A stretch of 22,723 nt of DNA. Origin: an uncultured Collinsella sp. (lineage in GTDB: Bacteria; Actinomycetota; Coriobacteriia; Coriobacteriales; Coriobacteriaceae). Below are positions 1 to 8,102 of the stretch, piece after piece (within the stretch, counting starts at the first letter, position 1; every line of letters begins with the position of its first letter). Location of the stretch: NCBI GenBank assembly GCA_900542175.1, contig UQNC01000032.1, positions 1-22,723 of the forward strand, read 5' to 3'. A model generated the notes under the pieces. It had not been told where the DNA came from, did not search any database, and saw nothing but the letters and a program-made list of their open reading frames with translations. Both the position numbers and the translations under genes were made by a program.

Positions 1-19
1 AAACTAGCCTCTCTTCATG

Positions 20-52
20 AGCCCCGCAGTCCGCTCCGACTGCGGGGCTTTT
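20..52 (+). terminator. Intrinsic terminator of an off-window gene
   Basis: A perfect 12-bp stem (20-31 with 38-49) closes a six-base loop and is followed by TTTT. The T-run is on the plus strand, so it most likely ends a plus-strand gene left of the window. No A-run precedes it, so two-way function is unlikely. Confidence 0.85.
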
Positions 53-67
53 GCTATTCACCTAGTC

Positions 68-141
68 ATTGGGGACGTTCTTAAACGACTAGTCAAACAA
101 GAACGTCCTCAACGACTATTCATTTAAGTTTGTCCCCAATG
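68..141. repeat. 74-base palindromic intergenic element
   Basis: The element starts with CATTGGGGAC (68-77) and ends with its exact reverse complement (132-141). Inside it, GGACGTTCTT (73-82) pairs with AAGAACGTCC (99-108), so alternative hairpins are possible. The end box recurs at 426-448. It lies between the 3' ends of two convergent genes, a usual place for small interspersed palindromic elements. I see no coding capacity. It may be a non-autonomous (MITE-like) element, but no target duplication is obvious. Confidence 0.6.
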
Positions 142-223
142 ATTGCGGAAACCCGGCACTTGGGGACGTTCCTTTCCTGCCGGCAGCTTGGGACAGTCCT
201 TAAAGGCCACTGTCGATCAACTG

Positions 224-409
224 CGGAAAGTGCATCCCAGGATGAACGTCCAAAACGGGATCTAGTTTCCCTTGAGGCCCTCAAACGGAAAATGCATCCC
301 GGAAATATGCCGAAAAGTGGCTCTCAGTTTCCCAAGCAGGCCGCTAACGGAAAGTGCATCCCGCTATTGAGCTCCAAAATGGGATGCGCTTTCCGTGTCG
401 GCAGTTCCT
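224..409. repeat. Three tandem 62-base units with internal inverted repeats
   Basis: CGGAAARTGCATCCC occurs at 224-238, 286-300 and 348-362, exactly 62 bases apart. Each unit has the same layout: this 15-base box, 18 bases, a second 15-base box, then 14 bases. The second box is the inverse of the first (GGGAT, four bases, TTTCC). Pairing within a unit is complete in unit 3 if one T-G pair is allowed (349-362 with 381-394), partial in unit 1 and decayed in unit 2. The remaining bases differ between units. This is not a CRISPR array: there are only three units, each repeat is itself split, and no cas gene is nearby. Confidence 0.7.
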
Positions 410-420
410 GGCAGCCTGGG

Positions 421-448
421 GCTACTCATTTAAGTCTGTCCCCAATGA
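421..448. repeat. Solo copy of the CATTGGGGAC end box
   Basis: Positions 426-448 match 120-142 at 22 of 23 bases, in the same orientation. Read on the other strand it aligns with 68-94: CATTGGGGAC, three variable bases, CTTAAA, then a variable GANTAG. So the whole repeat region 68-447 is bounded by inverted copies of one box, and a further inner copy begins TTGGGGACGTTCC at 160. It ends about 20 bases from the stop codon of the convergent peptidase gene. Confidence 0.55.
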
Positions 449-468
449 GTGCAATGAGTGCCCAATGA

Positions 469-1470
469 CTAGTAGTAGGCCCACATGGCTTCGATTTCGT
501 TGAGGACTTCTACGACGCCCCAGCGGCGAGCGCTGCGGCTTTGCGAGTTGGGGTCGTAGACTCCCACCTGATCGGCATCGTCGATGCCCCAGAGCACGAT
601 ATAGTGTCCAACGCTGGTAAAGGTGCCGGGACGAACCGATGCGATAATGGGCGCACCCGAGCGCAGCGCCTGGGTGATGGAGCTGCGATCGATATGGAGC
701 TCCGTTCCGTTAAGGCCCAGCTGCCATGCGCCGCGCGTCATAAATGACCATTCGGTGGCGCCGGTGGGGGCATAGTTGCCCGCCTCGGAAAGGGCGCACA
801 TATCGACCGGTGTCATATCGGCGTGGCCGGTCTTAAAGATATAGACCATGGTGAGGCAAGTGGGACCGCAAGCGTTTTCGCGAATAGTGCCACCGGCATA
901 GGGCAGCTCCGACCATGCGGGGTCAATTTGGTAGATGTGGGGCATGGTGCCGGCACTCCACTGCGAGCGCGGGGTCGAAAAAGCAAATGAGTAGCCGGGT
1001 GCGACGGGAGCTTTAAGCAGCTTGTCCTCGGCAGTGGGCTCAAGACCGGCTGATCCGTGGGAGATACAGGATCCCAAAAACACAAAGACGAGGCAGGCGG
1101 CAATGGAGCAAAGCGCAAGGCGTAGGCGGCGGGCCGGAAGCACGTGGCTTGTGGTATGCGACGCGGGGTGAGGGGCGGAATTGCCGCGATCGCGTTGAGG
1201 TCGCGAAAAGGAGCGCTTAACGTAGTAGTCGGTCTTACGGCGATCGTAGCGGCGTGGCTGCGATGTGTCGGTCTGGCGTTGGCGTGTGCTCGTACTCATG
1301 CGGTCTGACTGCTGCACGGTACGGCTTTGTTGCCGCGAAGAAGCCCCGAGCTGCTCTTGGGGGCGCTGCGGGTTGTCGTTGTCGGAGGTGCTTCTGGGCG
1401 TTGGCGTGGTGCGGCCGGCAAGGCGCACGCTTTGTGGCCGTTGGTCGCCGTCATTGTATCCATATGCCAT
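469..1470 (-). CDS. Membrane-anchored C39-like cysteine peptidase
   Basis: A protein of 333 residues. Residues 1-114 are basic and rich in Q, R, S and T, probably disordered and cytoplasmic. One hydrophobic segment (about 115-137) is followed by an extracytoplasmic domain of the Peptidase_C39_2 type. The expected catalytic residues are visible: Cys201 in ENACGPTC, His289 in VGHYIVLWG and Asp306 in VYDPNS. Family members are papain-like peptidases; the substrate here is unknown. ATG at 1470 is preferred over the GTG at 1479 because AAGGTGA sits five bases before the ATG. It is the only minus-strand gene in the window, and a plain signal peptide is unlikely because the hydrophobic segment is so far from the N-terminus. 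A C39 domain of a bacteriocin exporter is unlikely, as there is no ABC region. Confidence 0.75.
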   Translation of the reverse strand: MAYGYNDGDQRPQSVRLAGRTTPTPRSTSDNDNPQRPQEQLGASSRQQSRTVQQSDRMSTSTRQRQTDTSQPRRYDRRKTDYYVKRSFSRPQRDRGNSAPHPASHTTSHVLPARRLRLALCSIAACLVFVFLGSCISHGSAGLEPTAEDKLLKAPVAPGYSFAFSTPRSQWSAGTMPHIYQIDPAWSELPYAGGTIRENACGPTCLTMVYIFKTGHADMTPVDMCALSEAGNYAPTGATEWSFMTRGAWQLGLNGTELHIDRSSITQALRSGAPIIASVRPGTFTSVGHYIVLWGIDDADQVGVYDPNSQSRSARRWGVVEVLNEIEAMWAYY

Positions 1471-1825
1471 TCGAATCACCTTGCCTCATGTGTAACTTGT
1501 CTATCCTACATAAAAAGAGGCGCGACACATGGGTATGTGCGCCAAAAGCCTGACAAATGGTATGAACGTTGCCGCGCCGCGCGCCAAGCGTCACGGCAAC
1601 AGGTATTCGAAAGCAGACAAGATGAAAGCGTCCAAGACGAATGACGTCTTCCGCCGTTCGTCCCAAAAACGGCGCCGCTCGTTTTGCAGTTCTGCCTTCG
1701 GTCGAGCCACAAGCGGCGCTGCTGTGCCAAGGCCGTATCTTAAAGCCACGAAATAAAAGCGCGCGGCAAAACAGATCGCGCAAGGGGTGACGCCAGGGGG
1801 CGTCAAAAAGGAAAGGAGGGGAACA
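1471..1825. other. Divergent intergenic region without a convincing gene
   Basis: About 355 bases separate the divergent peptidase and permease genes, so promoters for both should lie here, but none matches a consensus well. A seven-base-pair hairpin (TGACGCC at 1788-1794 with GGCGTCA at 1799-1805) lies just before the permease Shine-Dalgarno and would be in the leader RNA. A 75-codon reading frame at 1529-1756 lacks a ribosome binding site and is not called. Confidence 0.5.
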
Positions 1826-3277
1826 ATGGCGGACAAGAACGCAGAAGTTGCAGTCGAGGACAACGGCGGCATGAAGAAAACGCTTTCGCTCTGGAACTTC
1901 TTCACCATCGGTTTCGGTGCCATCATCGGTACCGGTTGGGTTCTGCAGGTCGGCGACTGGATGGTCGTGGGCGGCGGTCCCGTTCCCGCTATGATTGCAT
2001 TCCTCTTGGGCGCAATCTTCCTCGTGCCCGTCGGAGCTGTTTTCGGTGAGCTCACGGCTGCTATCCCCATTTCGGGCGGCATCGTCGAGTATGTCGATCG
2101 TAGCTTTGGCCGTACGATGAGCTACATCACCGGCTGGCTCCTGGCCCTGGGCAACGGCATCCTGTGCCCGTGGGAGGCCATCGCCATCTCGACTCTCGTG
2201 TCCGAGATGTTCGGCAGCCTGCCAGGCCTTGAGTGGCTGCGCGCCGTCAAGCTCTACACCATCCTGGGCGCCGACGTTTACCTGTTCCCGACGCTGATCG
2301 CGCTCGGCTTTGCAACCTACGTCATCTTCCTCAACTTCCGCGGTGCCAGCTCGGCCGCCAGGCTGCAGGCCTTCTTGACCAAGGCCCTGCTCTGCGGCAT
2401 GCTGCTCGCCATGGGCGTCTCGCTGTTCACCGGTTCGCCGGACAACGCCATGCCCGTGTTCTCCCAGGTCACCGGTGCTGGCGGCGGCAAGCCCGCTACC
2501 GAGGGCACCAGCCTGTTCGCCGGTATCGTGTCGGTCCTGGTTCTGACCCCGTTCTTCTACGCCGGCTTCGACACCATTCCTCAGCAGGCTGAGGAAGCAG
2601 CCGAGGGCCTCAACTGGAACAAGTTCGGTAAGATCATCTCCCTGGCCCTGCTGGCCGCCGGCGGCTTCTACATGGTCTGCATCTACTCGTTCGGCACCAT
2701 CCTCGACTGGCATGAGTTTGTTAAGAGCCCGGTTCCCGCGCTTGCCTGCCTCAAGGGCATCAACATGCTCCTGTACCTGGCCATGCTCGTCATCGCCACG
2801 CTTGGACCCATGGGCCCGATGAACTCCTTCTACGGCGCCACGAGCCGCATCATGCTCGCCATGGGCCGAAAGGGCCAGCTGCCCGAGAAGTTCGCCGAGG
2901 TCGATCCCAAGTCCGGCGCTCCCAAGCTCGCCTGCGTCGTTCTGGGCGTCATCACCGTCGTCGGTCCGTTCCTGGGCAAGAACATGCTCATCCCTCTGAC
3001 CAACGTGTCGGCTCTCGCCTTCATCTTCTCCTGCGGCATGGTCGCCCTCGCTTGCCTGCGCATGCGCTTCACCGAGCCCGACCTGCCTCGTCCCTACGAG
3101 GTGCCCGGCGGCAAGTTTGGCATCAGCCTCGCTATCGTTGCCTGCGGCACCATCATTGGCCTGCTCGTGATCCCGTTCTCTCCCGCCTCCCTCAACATGG
3201 TGGAGTGGAGCATCGTGATCGGCTGGCTGGCTGTTGGCCTGGCCCTCATGGCCTTCACCAATTCCCGCAAAAAATAA
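1826..3277 (+). CDS. APC-family amino acid permease
   Basis: A polytopic membrane protein of 483 residues with about 12 hydrophobic segments. The first carries GFGAIIGTGW, the glycine-rich helix-1 substrate motif of the amino acid-polyamine-organocation (APC) superfamily, and is followed by a GELTAAIPISGG stretch usual in the family. Length is normal. The ATG at 1826 is chosen because AAAGGAGGGG lies 4-5 bases upstream; the frame is open 13 codons further but without a better site. The next gene, 131 bases downstream, is an amidohydrolase, so the pair probably imports and then hydrolyses an amino-acid derivative or small peptide. The substrate cannot be read from the sequence. Confidence 0.88.
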   Translation: MADKNAEVAVEDNGGMKKTLSLWNFFTIGFGAIIGTGWVLQVGDWMVVGGGPVPAMIAFLLGAIFLVPVGAVFGELTAAIPISGGIVEYVDRSFGRTMSYITGWLLALGNGILCPWEAIAISTLVSEMFGSLPGLEWLRAVKLYTILGADVYLFPTLIALGFATYVIFLNFRGASSAARLQAFLTKALLCGMLLAMGVSLFTGSPDNAMPVFSQVTGAGGGKPATEGTSLFAGIVSVLVLTPFFYAGFDTIPQQAEEAAEGLNWNKFGKIISLALLAAGGFYMVCIYSFGTILDWHEFVKSPVPALACLKGINMLLYLAMLVIATLGPMGPMNSFYGATSRIMLAMGRKGQLPEKFAEVDPKSGAPKLACVVLGVITVVGPFLGKNMLIPLTNVSALAFIFSCGMVALACLRMRFTEPDLPRPYEVPGGKFGISLAIVACGTIIGLLVIPFSPASLNMVEWSIVIGWLAVGLALMAFTNSRKK

Positions 3278-3297
3278 CGCCTAGCCGGGGCGGATCG

Positions 3298-3326
3298 GGT
3301 GCGCGGGGCCCTCTCTCCCGCGCACC
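3298..3326 (+). other. Intercistronic GC-rich hairpin
   Basis: GGTGCGCGGG (3298-3307) pairs perfectly with CCCGCGCACC (3317-3326) around a nine-base loop. No T-run follows, so it is a poor intrinsic terminator. Its place between permease and amidohydrolase fits an mRNA stabiliser or partial attenuator setting the ratio of the two products; that role is inference. Confidence 0.5.
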
Positions 3327-3408
3327 GAACCCGGCACCACTTGGGTAGTTTTGTGAGGCCTTAACCCAACGCGGCCTCGCCCACTATATGGATCCATAAG
3401 GAGGAACC

Positions 3409-4686
3409 ATGTCCACTAAGTATGCAATCGTTGGCGGCAAGCTCATCGACGGTACCGGTGCCGAGCCGGTCGAGAACTCCCTCGTTCTCGTCGACGACAA
3501 TGGCAAGATCGAGTACGCCGGTGTCATGCAGGACCTTCCCGAGGGCGTTGAGGTTATCGACGCCGCCGGCAAGACCGTCCTTCCCGGCCTGATCGACACC
3601 CACCTGCACTTCTCGGGCAACCTGACCGACGATGACACCGACTGGGTCATGCAGCCGCTCCTCGAGAAGCAGGCCGTCGCCGTCAAGCAGGCCTACGACT
3701 GCCTCACCCACGGTCTCACCACCGTCTGTGAGATCGGCCGCTTTGGTATCCAGATCCGCGACTGCATCGACAAGGGCGTCTTCAAGGGCCCGCGCGTTCT
3801 GGCCACTGGTCTTGGCTTCTGCCGCGTTGCCGGCCACGGTGACTCCCACCACTGCACCCAGGAGCTCAACAAGGAATCCCATCCCTGGGGCGACCAGGTC
3901 GATGGTCCTTGGGATCTGCGCAAGGCCGTCCGTCGTCGCCTGCGCGAGAACCCCGATGCCATCAAGATCTGGGCTACCGGTGGCGGCATCTGGCGTTGGG
4001 ATTCCGGTCGCGACCAGCACTATTGCTCCGAGGAGATCCAGGCCGTGGTCGAAGAGGCAAAGATGGTCGGCATCCCCGTGTGGAGTCACTGCTACAACAA
4101 CCACGCCGCCGCCTACGACTCCGTTCGCTTTGGCTGCGAGCAGCTGATTCACGGCTTCGATATCGATGAGCGCACCATGGACCTCATGGCCGAGCAGGGC
4201 ACCTTCTTCACCCCGACGATCGCCTTCCTGCCCACCTGGTACGCCACCTATCCGCCCGTCTACGTCCCCGAGCTGCACGACAAGTACGAGGGCACCCTGG
4301 TCGAGAAGGAGCTGCAGCGCAACTACGACTGCCTGCGCGAGGCCAAGAAGCGCGGCGTCGTCATGACGATCGGCTCCGACTCCTTCTCCTTCGTCACCCC
4401 GTACGGCACCTGCTCCATCGAGGAGATGTACGAGTTCGTCGACAAGATCGGCTTCACTCCGGTCGAGACCATCACCTGCGCCACCCTCAACGGTGCCAAG
4501 ATGTGCCACATCGAGGACGAGACCGGTTCCATCGAGGCCGGCAAGTGCGCCGACCTGCTGGTTGTCAATGGTGACGTCGCCGCCGACATCCACGTGCTCA
4601 ACACCGACAACATGGACGTCATCATGAAGGATGGCTGGATCGTCGAGGCTGGCACTTTTGGTGAGGCTAACAAATACAGCGCCTAA
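3409..4686 (+). CDS. Metal-dependent amidohydrolase, prolidase/imidazolonepropionase-like
   Basis: A protein of 425 residues of the amidohydrolase superfamily (COG1228-like). A small N-terminal beta-sandwich part precedes the barrel. Metal-ligand candidates are His65 and His67 (DTHLH), Lys186 (IKIWATGG, the place of the carboxylated lysine in binuclear members), His227 (WSHCYN), His248 (LIHGF) and Asp324 (GSDS). Family members hydrolyse C-N bonds in cyclic amides, N-acyl amino acids or Xaa-Pro dipeptides; the sequence does not decide which. No signal peptide is seen, so it should be cytoplasmic. AAGGAGGA lies just before the ATG. With the permease it probably forms a catabolic unit, ended by the terminator at 4745. 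Confidence 0.82.
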   Translation: MSTKYAIVGGKLIDGTGAEPVENSLVLVDDNGKIEYAGVMQDLPEGVEVIDAAGKTVLPGLIDTHLHFSGNLTDDDTDWVMQPLLEKQAVAVKQAYDCLTHGLTTVCEIGRFGIQIRDCIDKGVFKGPRVLATGLGFCRVAGHGDSHHCTQELNKESHPWGDQVDGPWDLRKAVRRRLRENPDAIKIWATGGGIWRWDSGRDQHYCSEEIQAVVEEAKMVGIPVWSHCYNNHAAAYDSVRFGCEQLIHGFDIDERTMDLMAEQGTFFTPTIAFLPTWYATYPPVYVPELHDKYEGTLVEKELQRNYDCLREAKKRGVVMTIGSDSFSFVTPYGTCSIEEMYEFVDKIGFTPVETITCATLNGAKMCHIEDETGSIEAGKCADLLVVNGDVAADIHVLNTDNMDVIMKDGWIVEAGTFGEANKYSA

Positions 4687-4744
4687 GATACCGTTTGTCG
4701 ATGGCTTGATGTAAAACACAGTTTTTGATTGCATAATGCAATGG

Positions 4745-4769
4745 AGAGGGTCGCTTGCGGCCCTCTTTA
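4745..4769 (+). terminator. Intrinsic terminator after the amidohydrolase gene
   Basis: AGAGGGTCG (4745-4753) pairs with CGGCCCTCT (4758-4766), with one G-T pair, around a CTTG loop, and is followed by TTTATT. The next start codon is only about 28 bases away. A CATAAT at 4732-4737 upstream is the only promoter-like element nearby, so the kinase transcript may have to pass through this hairpin. Confidence 0.75.
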
Positions 4770-4797
4770 TTGCTATGGGTGCGGTAGATAAAAGGGG

Positions 4798-6189
4798 ATG
4801 ACGGTGGATTTAAACAGGCTGATTCTGGGCAAGAGCTACAACTCTACCAAGGTCTTTCGTACGGCCCAGCATGTGGTCCAGGCCATCCTGCTCGGTGTTG
4901 TCGTTCCGGCGCTTATCCTGTTGCTTATCTGGGATTTGACCGATAATCCCAACCCCGTCCCGGGCGTTGTCGTCATTGCCGGCTTGGTCATGCTGTGCTT
5001 CTTCTTCTCGTACGTCTTTGTCGTTCCCGACGACCTCACGTCGAGCGCTACCGACCGCACACTCGCCATCGCATCGAAAATATTCGCCTATACGTCGCGA
5101 GGCCTTACGCCCGAAGCGGCCCTAGGCGCTTCCAAAATCATCCTTTCCGAGACCATCGCCTCGGCCATCTGCTTTACCGACGGCAAGCAGGTGCTGGCGA
5201 GCTGGGGCGAGGACTCGGCAAAATGCCCCGCGGGCACTCCGGTTGTGCTGCGGACTACGCTCAACGTGATCAACAGCGGTGAGCAAAGCGTATTTTCGCG
5301 CGATGCCTCGACTGAGACGGGTGGCTACTTTCCGCGCCTGCGCGCCGGTATCGTCGCACCGCTCACCGTGCGCGGGCATTGCGTGGGCACGCTCGAGCTG
5401 TATTATCCCCGTCTGAGCAGCATCGATATGCGCCAGACGGCGCTTGCCTCGGGCTTTGCCGACCTCATTTCCACGCAGCTTGCGAGCTTTGAGCTCGAGC
5501 GCCAGGACGAGCTTACAGCTCGCGTGGAGCTGCGCGCCTTGCAATCGCAGGTCGATCCTCATTTTCTGTTTAACACCATCAGCACCATCGTGTCGCTCGT
5601 GCGTACCGAGCCGGACAAGGCCAGGTCGCTGCTCATCGACTTTTCCAATTACTACCGTCAGACACTGTCCGATTCCGATACCCTCACAACGCTCGAGCAC
5701 GAGGTGGAACAGGGCACTCGTTACATCAACCTTATGCAGGCCCGGTATGGCGACGGCCGTCTGCGCGTCTCGGTCGATATCGACTTTGAGGTGCGCGACA
5801 GCATGGTGCCGCCGTTTATCTTGCAGCCGCTGCTCGAAAACTGCATCAAGCATGCGCAGCGCGAGACCGAGCCGCTTTCTATTCGTGTTAGGGCTTTTGA
5901 GACCGATGACGGTCTGGAGATCATCGTCGAAGATGACGGCATCGGTATGAGCGAAGAAGTCTGCGCGCACCTGTTTGAGCAGCATCGCCGAGAGGAGCCC
6001 GAGAGCATTACCGCCGACGGCTCCATCAAGCGAGGCTGCGGCCTGGCGCTCTTCAACGTGCTTCAGCGCATCCATTTCTTTTACGGAGAAGATTCTGGCA
6101 TGCGCGTGAAGTCCCAGGAGGGCGTGGGAACGCAGGTCATCGTCGAGCTGAACGGCGAGCCGCATGAGCCGGCGCCGATGAAGGTGTAG
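4798..6189 (+). CDS. LytS/YehU-type sensor histidine kinase
   Basis: A protein of 463 residues. Two transmembrane helices (about 27-46 and 54-76) are followed by a GAF-like sensor region (about 85-225), then a His_kinase domain (PF06580 type) with phospho-acceptor His255 in QVDPHFLFNT, and an HATPase domain with the N box LLENCIKHA (345-353), DDGIGM (379-384) and GCGLAL (413-418). It is cognate with the LytTR regulator that starts 40 bases later. Start: the ATG at 4798 has its GGGG run directly against it; an in-frame GTG at 4804 has better Shine-Dalgarno spacing (AAAGGGG, six bases away), so the real protein may be two residues shorter. The signal sensed is unknown. It is paralogous to the kinase at 10718-12061. 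Confidence 0.88.
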   Translation: MTVDLNRLILGKSYNSTKVFRTAQHVVQAILLGVVVPALILLLIWDLTDNPNPVPGVVVIAGLVMLCFFFSYVFVVPDDLTSSATDRTLAIASKIFAYTSRGLTPEAALGASKIILSETIASAICFTDGKQVLASWGEDSAKCPAGTPVVLRTTLNVINSGEQSVFSRDASTETGGYFPRLRAGIVAPLTVRGHCVGTLELYYPRLSSIDMRQTALASGFADLISTQLASFELERQDELTARVELRALQSQVDPHFLFNTISTIVSLVRTEPDKARSLLIDFSNYYRQTLSDSDTLTTLEHEVEQGTRYINLMQARYGDGRLRVSVDIDFEVRDSMVPPFILQPLLENCIKHAQRETEPLSIRVRAFETDDGLEIIVEDDGIGMSEEVCAHLFEQHRREEPESITADGSIKRGCGLALFNVLQRIHFFYGEDSGMRVKSQEGVGTQVIVELNGEPHEPAPMKV

Positions 6190-6229
6190 CGCGCGGTTGG
6201 ATTGAGAGAGAAAAAGAGGGGAAGCGCAT

Positions 6230-6964
6230 ATGTCCGAGGGATGGAACATCTTGGTGGTTGATGACGAGCCTCCTATTAGGGCTGAGCTACGTTATCTGCT
6301 GGAAAAGGATGCACGTGTGGGACAGATTGCCGAGGCGGGCAATGTCACCGAGGCCGTGGAGTCGATTCTGTCGAACAAGCCCGACGTGCTGTTTTTGGAT
6401 ATCACGATGCCCGGCCGCTCGGGAATCGAGCTTGCCGAGACGCTGCAGAACCTAAAAACGCCGCCGGTCGTGGTGTTTGTGACGGCATTTGCCGAGTATG
6501 CGGCCGATGCCTATAACCTCGATGCCATTGATTACGTCGTCAAGCCGGTCGAGGATGCCCGCCTGTCAAAGGCGCTCGATAAGATCGAGGCCGCCCTGGG
6601 CGTTCGTCGTGTCGTCCATGCTCCGCGCCAGCCCTTGCGCCTGACGGTGGATCGCGGGGGCAAAAAGGTGTTCATCCCCGTGGCGGATGTCTGCTACTTT
6701 GAGGCGCGTGCCGATTTTTGCAACGCCGTCTGCGCCGAGGGAACATATCTGATCAATGAGTCGATCTCTTCGCTCGAACGTCGCTTGGGCTCCGAGGGCT
6801 TTATTCGCGTTCATCGCAGCTATCTGGTCAATTTGGAAGACGTGCACAATGTTGAGATTGGCTCCACGGGGTTGATGGAGCTCAGGCTCGACCGCGTGAG
6901 CTCGACGGTGCCGGTGTCCCGTCGTCGTGCCGCCGAGGTCAAGTCGCACCTGGGGCTTGCGTAA
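6230..6964 (+). CDS. LytTR-family response regulator
   Basis: A protein of 244 residues. The receiver domain (about 5-120) has the acidic pair Asp11/Asp12, phospho-acceptor Asp57 in LFLDITMPG, Thr85 and Lys105. A LytTR DNA-binding domain (about 136-240) contains FIRVHRSYLVNL and VPVSRRR, both typical of the family. It should activate or repress transcription once phosphorylated by the kinase just upstream; the two share an operon with a 40-base gap. GAGGGGAAG serves as ribosome binding site. Targets are unknown. The permease/amidohydrolase genes upstream are the nearest candidates by position, but no LytTR repeat site was recognised there. Confidence 0.9.
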   Translation: MSEGWNILVVDDEPPIRAELRYLLEKDARVGQIAEAGNVTEAVESILSNKPDVLFLDITMPGRSGIELAETLQNLKTPPVVVFVTAFAEYAADAYNLDAIDYVVKPVEDARLSKALDKIEAALGVRRVVHAPRQPLRLTVDRGGKKVFIPVADVCYFEARADFCNAVCAEGTYLINESISSLERRLGSEGFIRVHRSYLVNLEDVHNVEIGSTGLMELRLDRVSSTVPVSRRRAAEVKSHLGLA

Positions 6965-6997
6965 GAGGCTTGCGTGCCGTCGTTTACCATCGCAGGT

Positions 6998-7024
6998 TTG
7001 GCATGGGCGCGCGGTGGGCATAAT
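6998..7024 (+). promoter_or_regulatory. Candidate promoter of the phospholipase C-like gene
   Basis: TTGGCA (6998-7003) and CATAAT (7019-7024) are each close to the sigma-70 consensus, but the spacer is only 15 bases. The -10 lies 33 bases before the ATG at 7057. Short spacing keeps confidence low. Confidence 0.3.
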
Positions 7025-7056
7025 GGGTGGCATCGAATGAAATCGAAAGGATCATT

Positions 7057-8001
7057 ATGCCCGCGCTTATCACCCATCATCTGTTTGGCGAGGAAAGCAT
7101 CGACCGTCTTCCGCAGGGCGTCATCACGTCCGATGAAGAGCGCATTGCCTTTATCTTGGGCAACCAAGGCCCCGACCCGTTTTTCTTTCACATTCTGACA
7201 CCGCGTGTTTCCGACTGCACGCTGCTGGCGCAGGTCATGCATCGGTCGCGCATGTCGCGTCAGTTCTCGTGTCTGCGCGATGGCGTGTCGCACCTGCTGC
7301 CGCGCGATGCCAACCTGGGCCGTGCGTTTGCGCTGGGCCTGCTGTCTCATTACGTGCTCGACCGCAACGCTCACCCCTTTGTCTATGAGCAGCAGTTTGG
7401 CATCGTGGAGTCCGATTCAGAGCTTGAGGATTCGAGCAGTCAGGTCCATGCCGTGATCGAGAGCGACCTGGATGTACTGATGCTGCAGCTCAAGCGCGAT
7501 GGGGCAACGGTCGAGGATTATCCGCCGGCGGGCGAGATCGTTACCACCGATCGCATCAATCGCGTTGCCGGTGTGCTGATGAGCTATGTTGCCGGACGCG
7601 TGTACGGCATCGATATCCCGGTGGGGGAGTACGGTGCTGCCGTAGCCAATATGCAGCGACTTTACCGCGCGATTGAGCCGGCCGGCTCCGTAAAGACGCG
7701 CGCGATCTCGCTGGTTGAGGGCTTGGTGCACGACTACTCGCTGCTCGACGGCCTTGCGCACCGCGTGACGACCGAGCTGCCCGAGCGTACCGGCAACCTG
7801 GGCCACTTGGCATGGAAGAACCCCTTTACCGATGAAGTCTCGACCGAGAGCTTCCCCGAGGTCTTTGACCGCGCGCTGCTCGATTACGAATGCACGGTCG
7901 CACGTTTTATCGAGACCGGTGACATGGATGCCGTGACCAACCATGTCAATTACAGCGGTCGCGTGCTCGGCGCCGACGAGGAGTTCGACCGCGAGGAGTA
8001 G
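7057..8001 (+). CDS. Zinc-dependent phospholipase C-like protein
   Basis: A protein of 314 residues. Its first two thirds resemble the Zn_dep_PLPC family (PF00882): paired His7/His8 near the N-terminus, GNQGPDPFFFH (35-45), LLSHYVLDRNAHPF (95-108) with His98, Asp102 and His106, and HAVIESDLD (131-139). These are the right kind of residues to bind the zinc cluster of such hydrolases. No signal peptide is visible, unlike secreted clostridial enzymes, so an intracellular phosphohydrolase or a non-secreted relative is more likely. The ATG at 7057 is chosen over the upstream GTG at 7027 because GAAAGGAT stands five bases before it. It appears to be transcribed alone. Confidence 0.72.
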   Translation: MPALITHHLFGEESIDRLPQGVITSDEERIAFILGNQGPDPFFFHILTPRVSDCTLLAQVMHRSRMSRQFSCLRDGVSHLLPRDANLGRAFALGLLSHYVLDRNAHPFVYEQQFGIVESDSELEDSSSQVHAVIESDLDVLMLQLKRDGATVEDYPPAGEIVTTDRINRVAGVLMSYVAGRVYGIDIPVGEYGAAVANMQRLYRAIEPAGSVKTRAISLVEGLVHDYSLLDGLAHRVTTELPERTGNLGHLAWKNPFTDEVSTESFPEVFDRALLDYECTVARFIETGDMDAVTNHVNYSGRVLGADEEFDREE

Positions 8002-8102
8002 GGCCCATGCGTGCCCCTTTGCCGAATCCTTACCGGCGCTTCTGGACAATTGGGGTACGATGAACTAACTGCATATCGGGCGAATACGAAGGGTCCCTGT
8101 CC

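Noticed and set aside
224..409. CRISPR array
   Set aside because: The units are regular, but the repeats are bipartite and degenerate, there are only three, the intervening 18 and 14 bases are too short for spacers, and no cas gene is near.
1529..1756. 75-residue basic protein
   Set aside because: No ribosome binding site at its ATG, and it occupies the promoter region between two divergent genes.
1451..2713. 420-codon open frame on the minus strand
   Set aside because: Overlaps the permease in antisense and the start of the peptidase; low-complexity composition.
3298..3326. Terminator between permease and amidohydrolase
   Set aside because: The stem is strong but no T-run follows, so it is listed as an intercistronic hairpin only.
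3361..4734. 457-codon open frame on the minus strand
   Set aside because: Antisense to the amidohydrolase gene; repetitive V/L/D/G composition and no motif.
7057..8001. Secreted phospholipase C virulence factor
   Set aside because: The zinc-binding motifs fit the family, but there is no signal peptide, so a toxin role is not supported.
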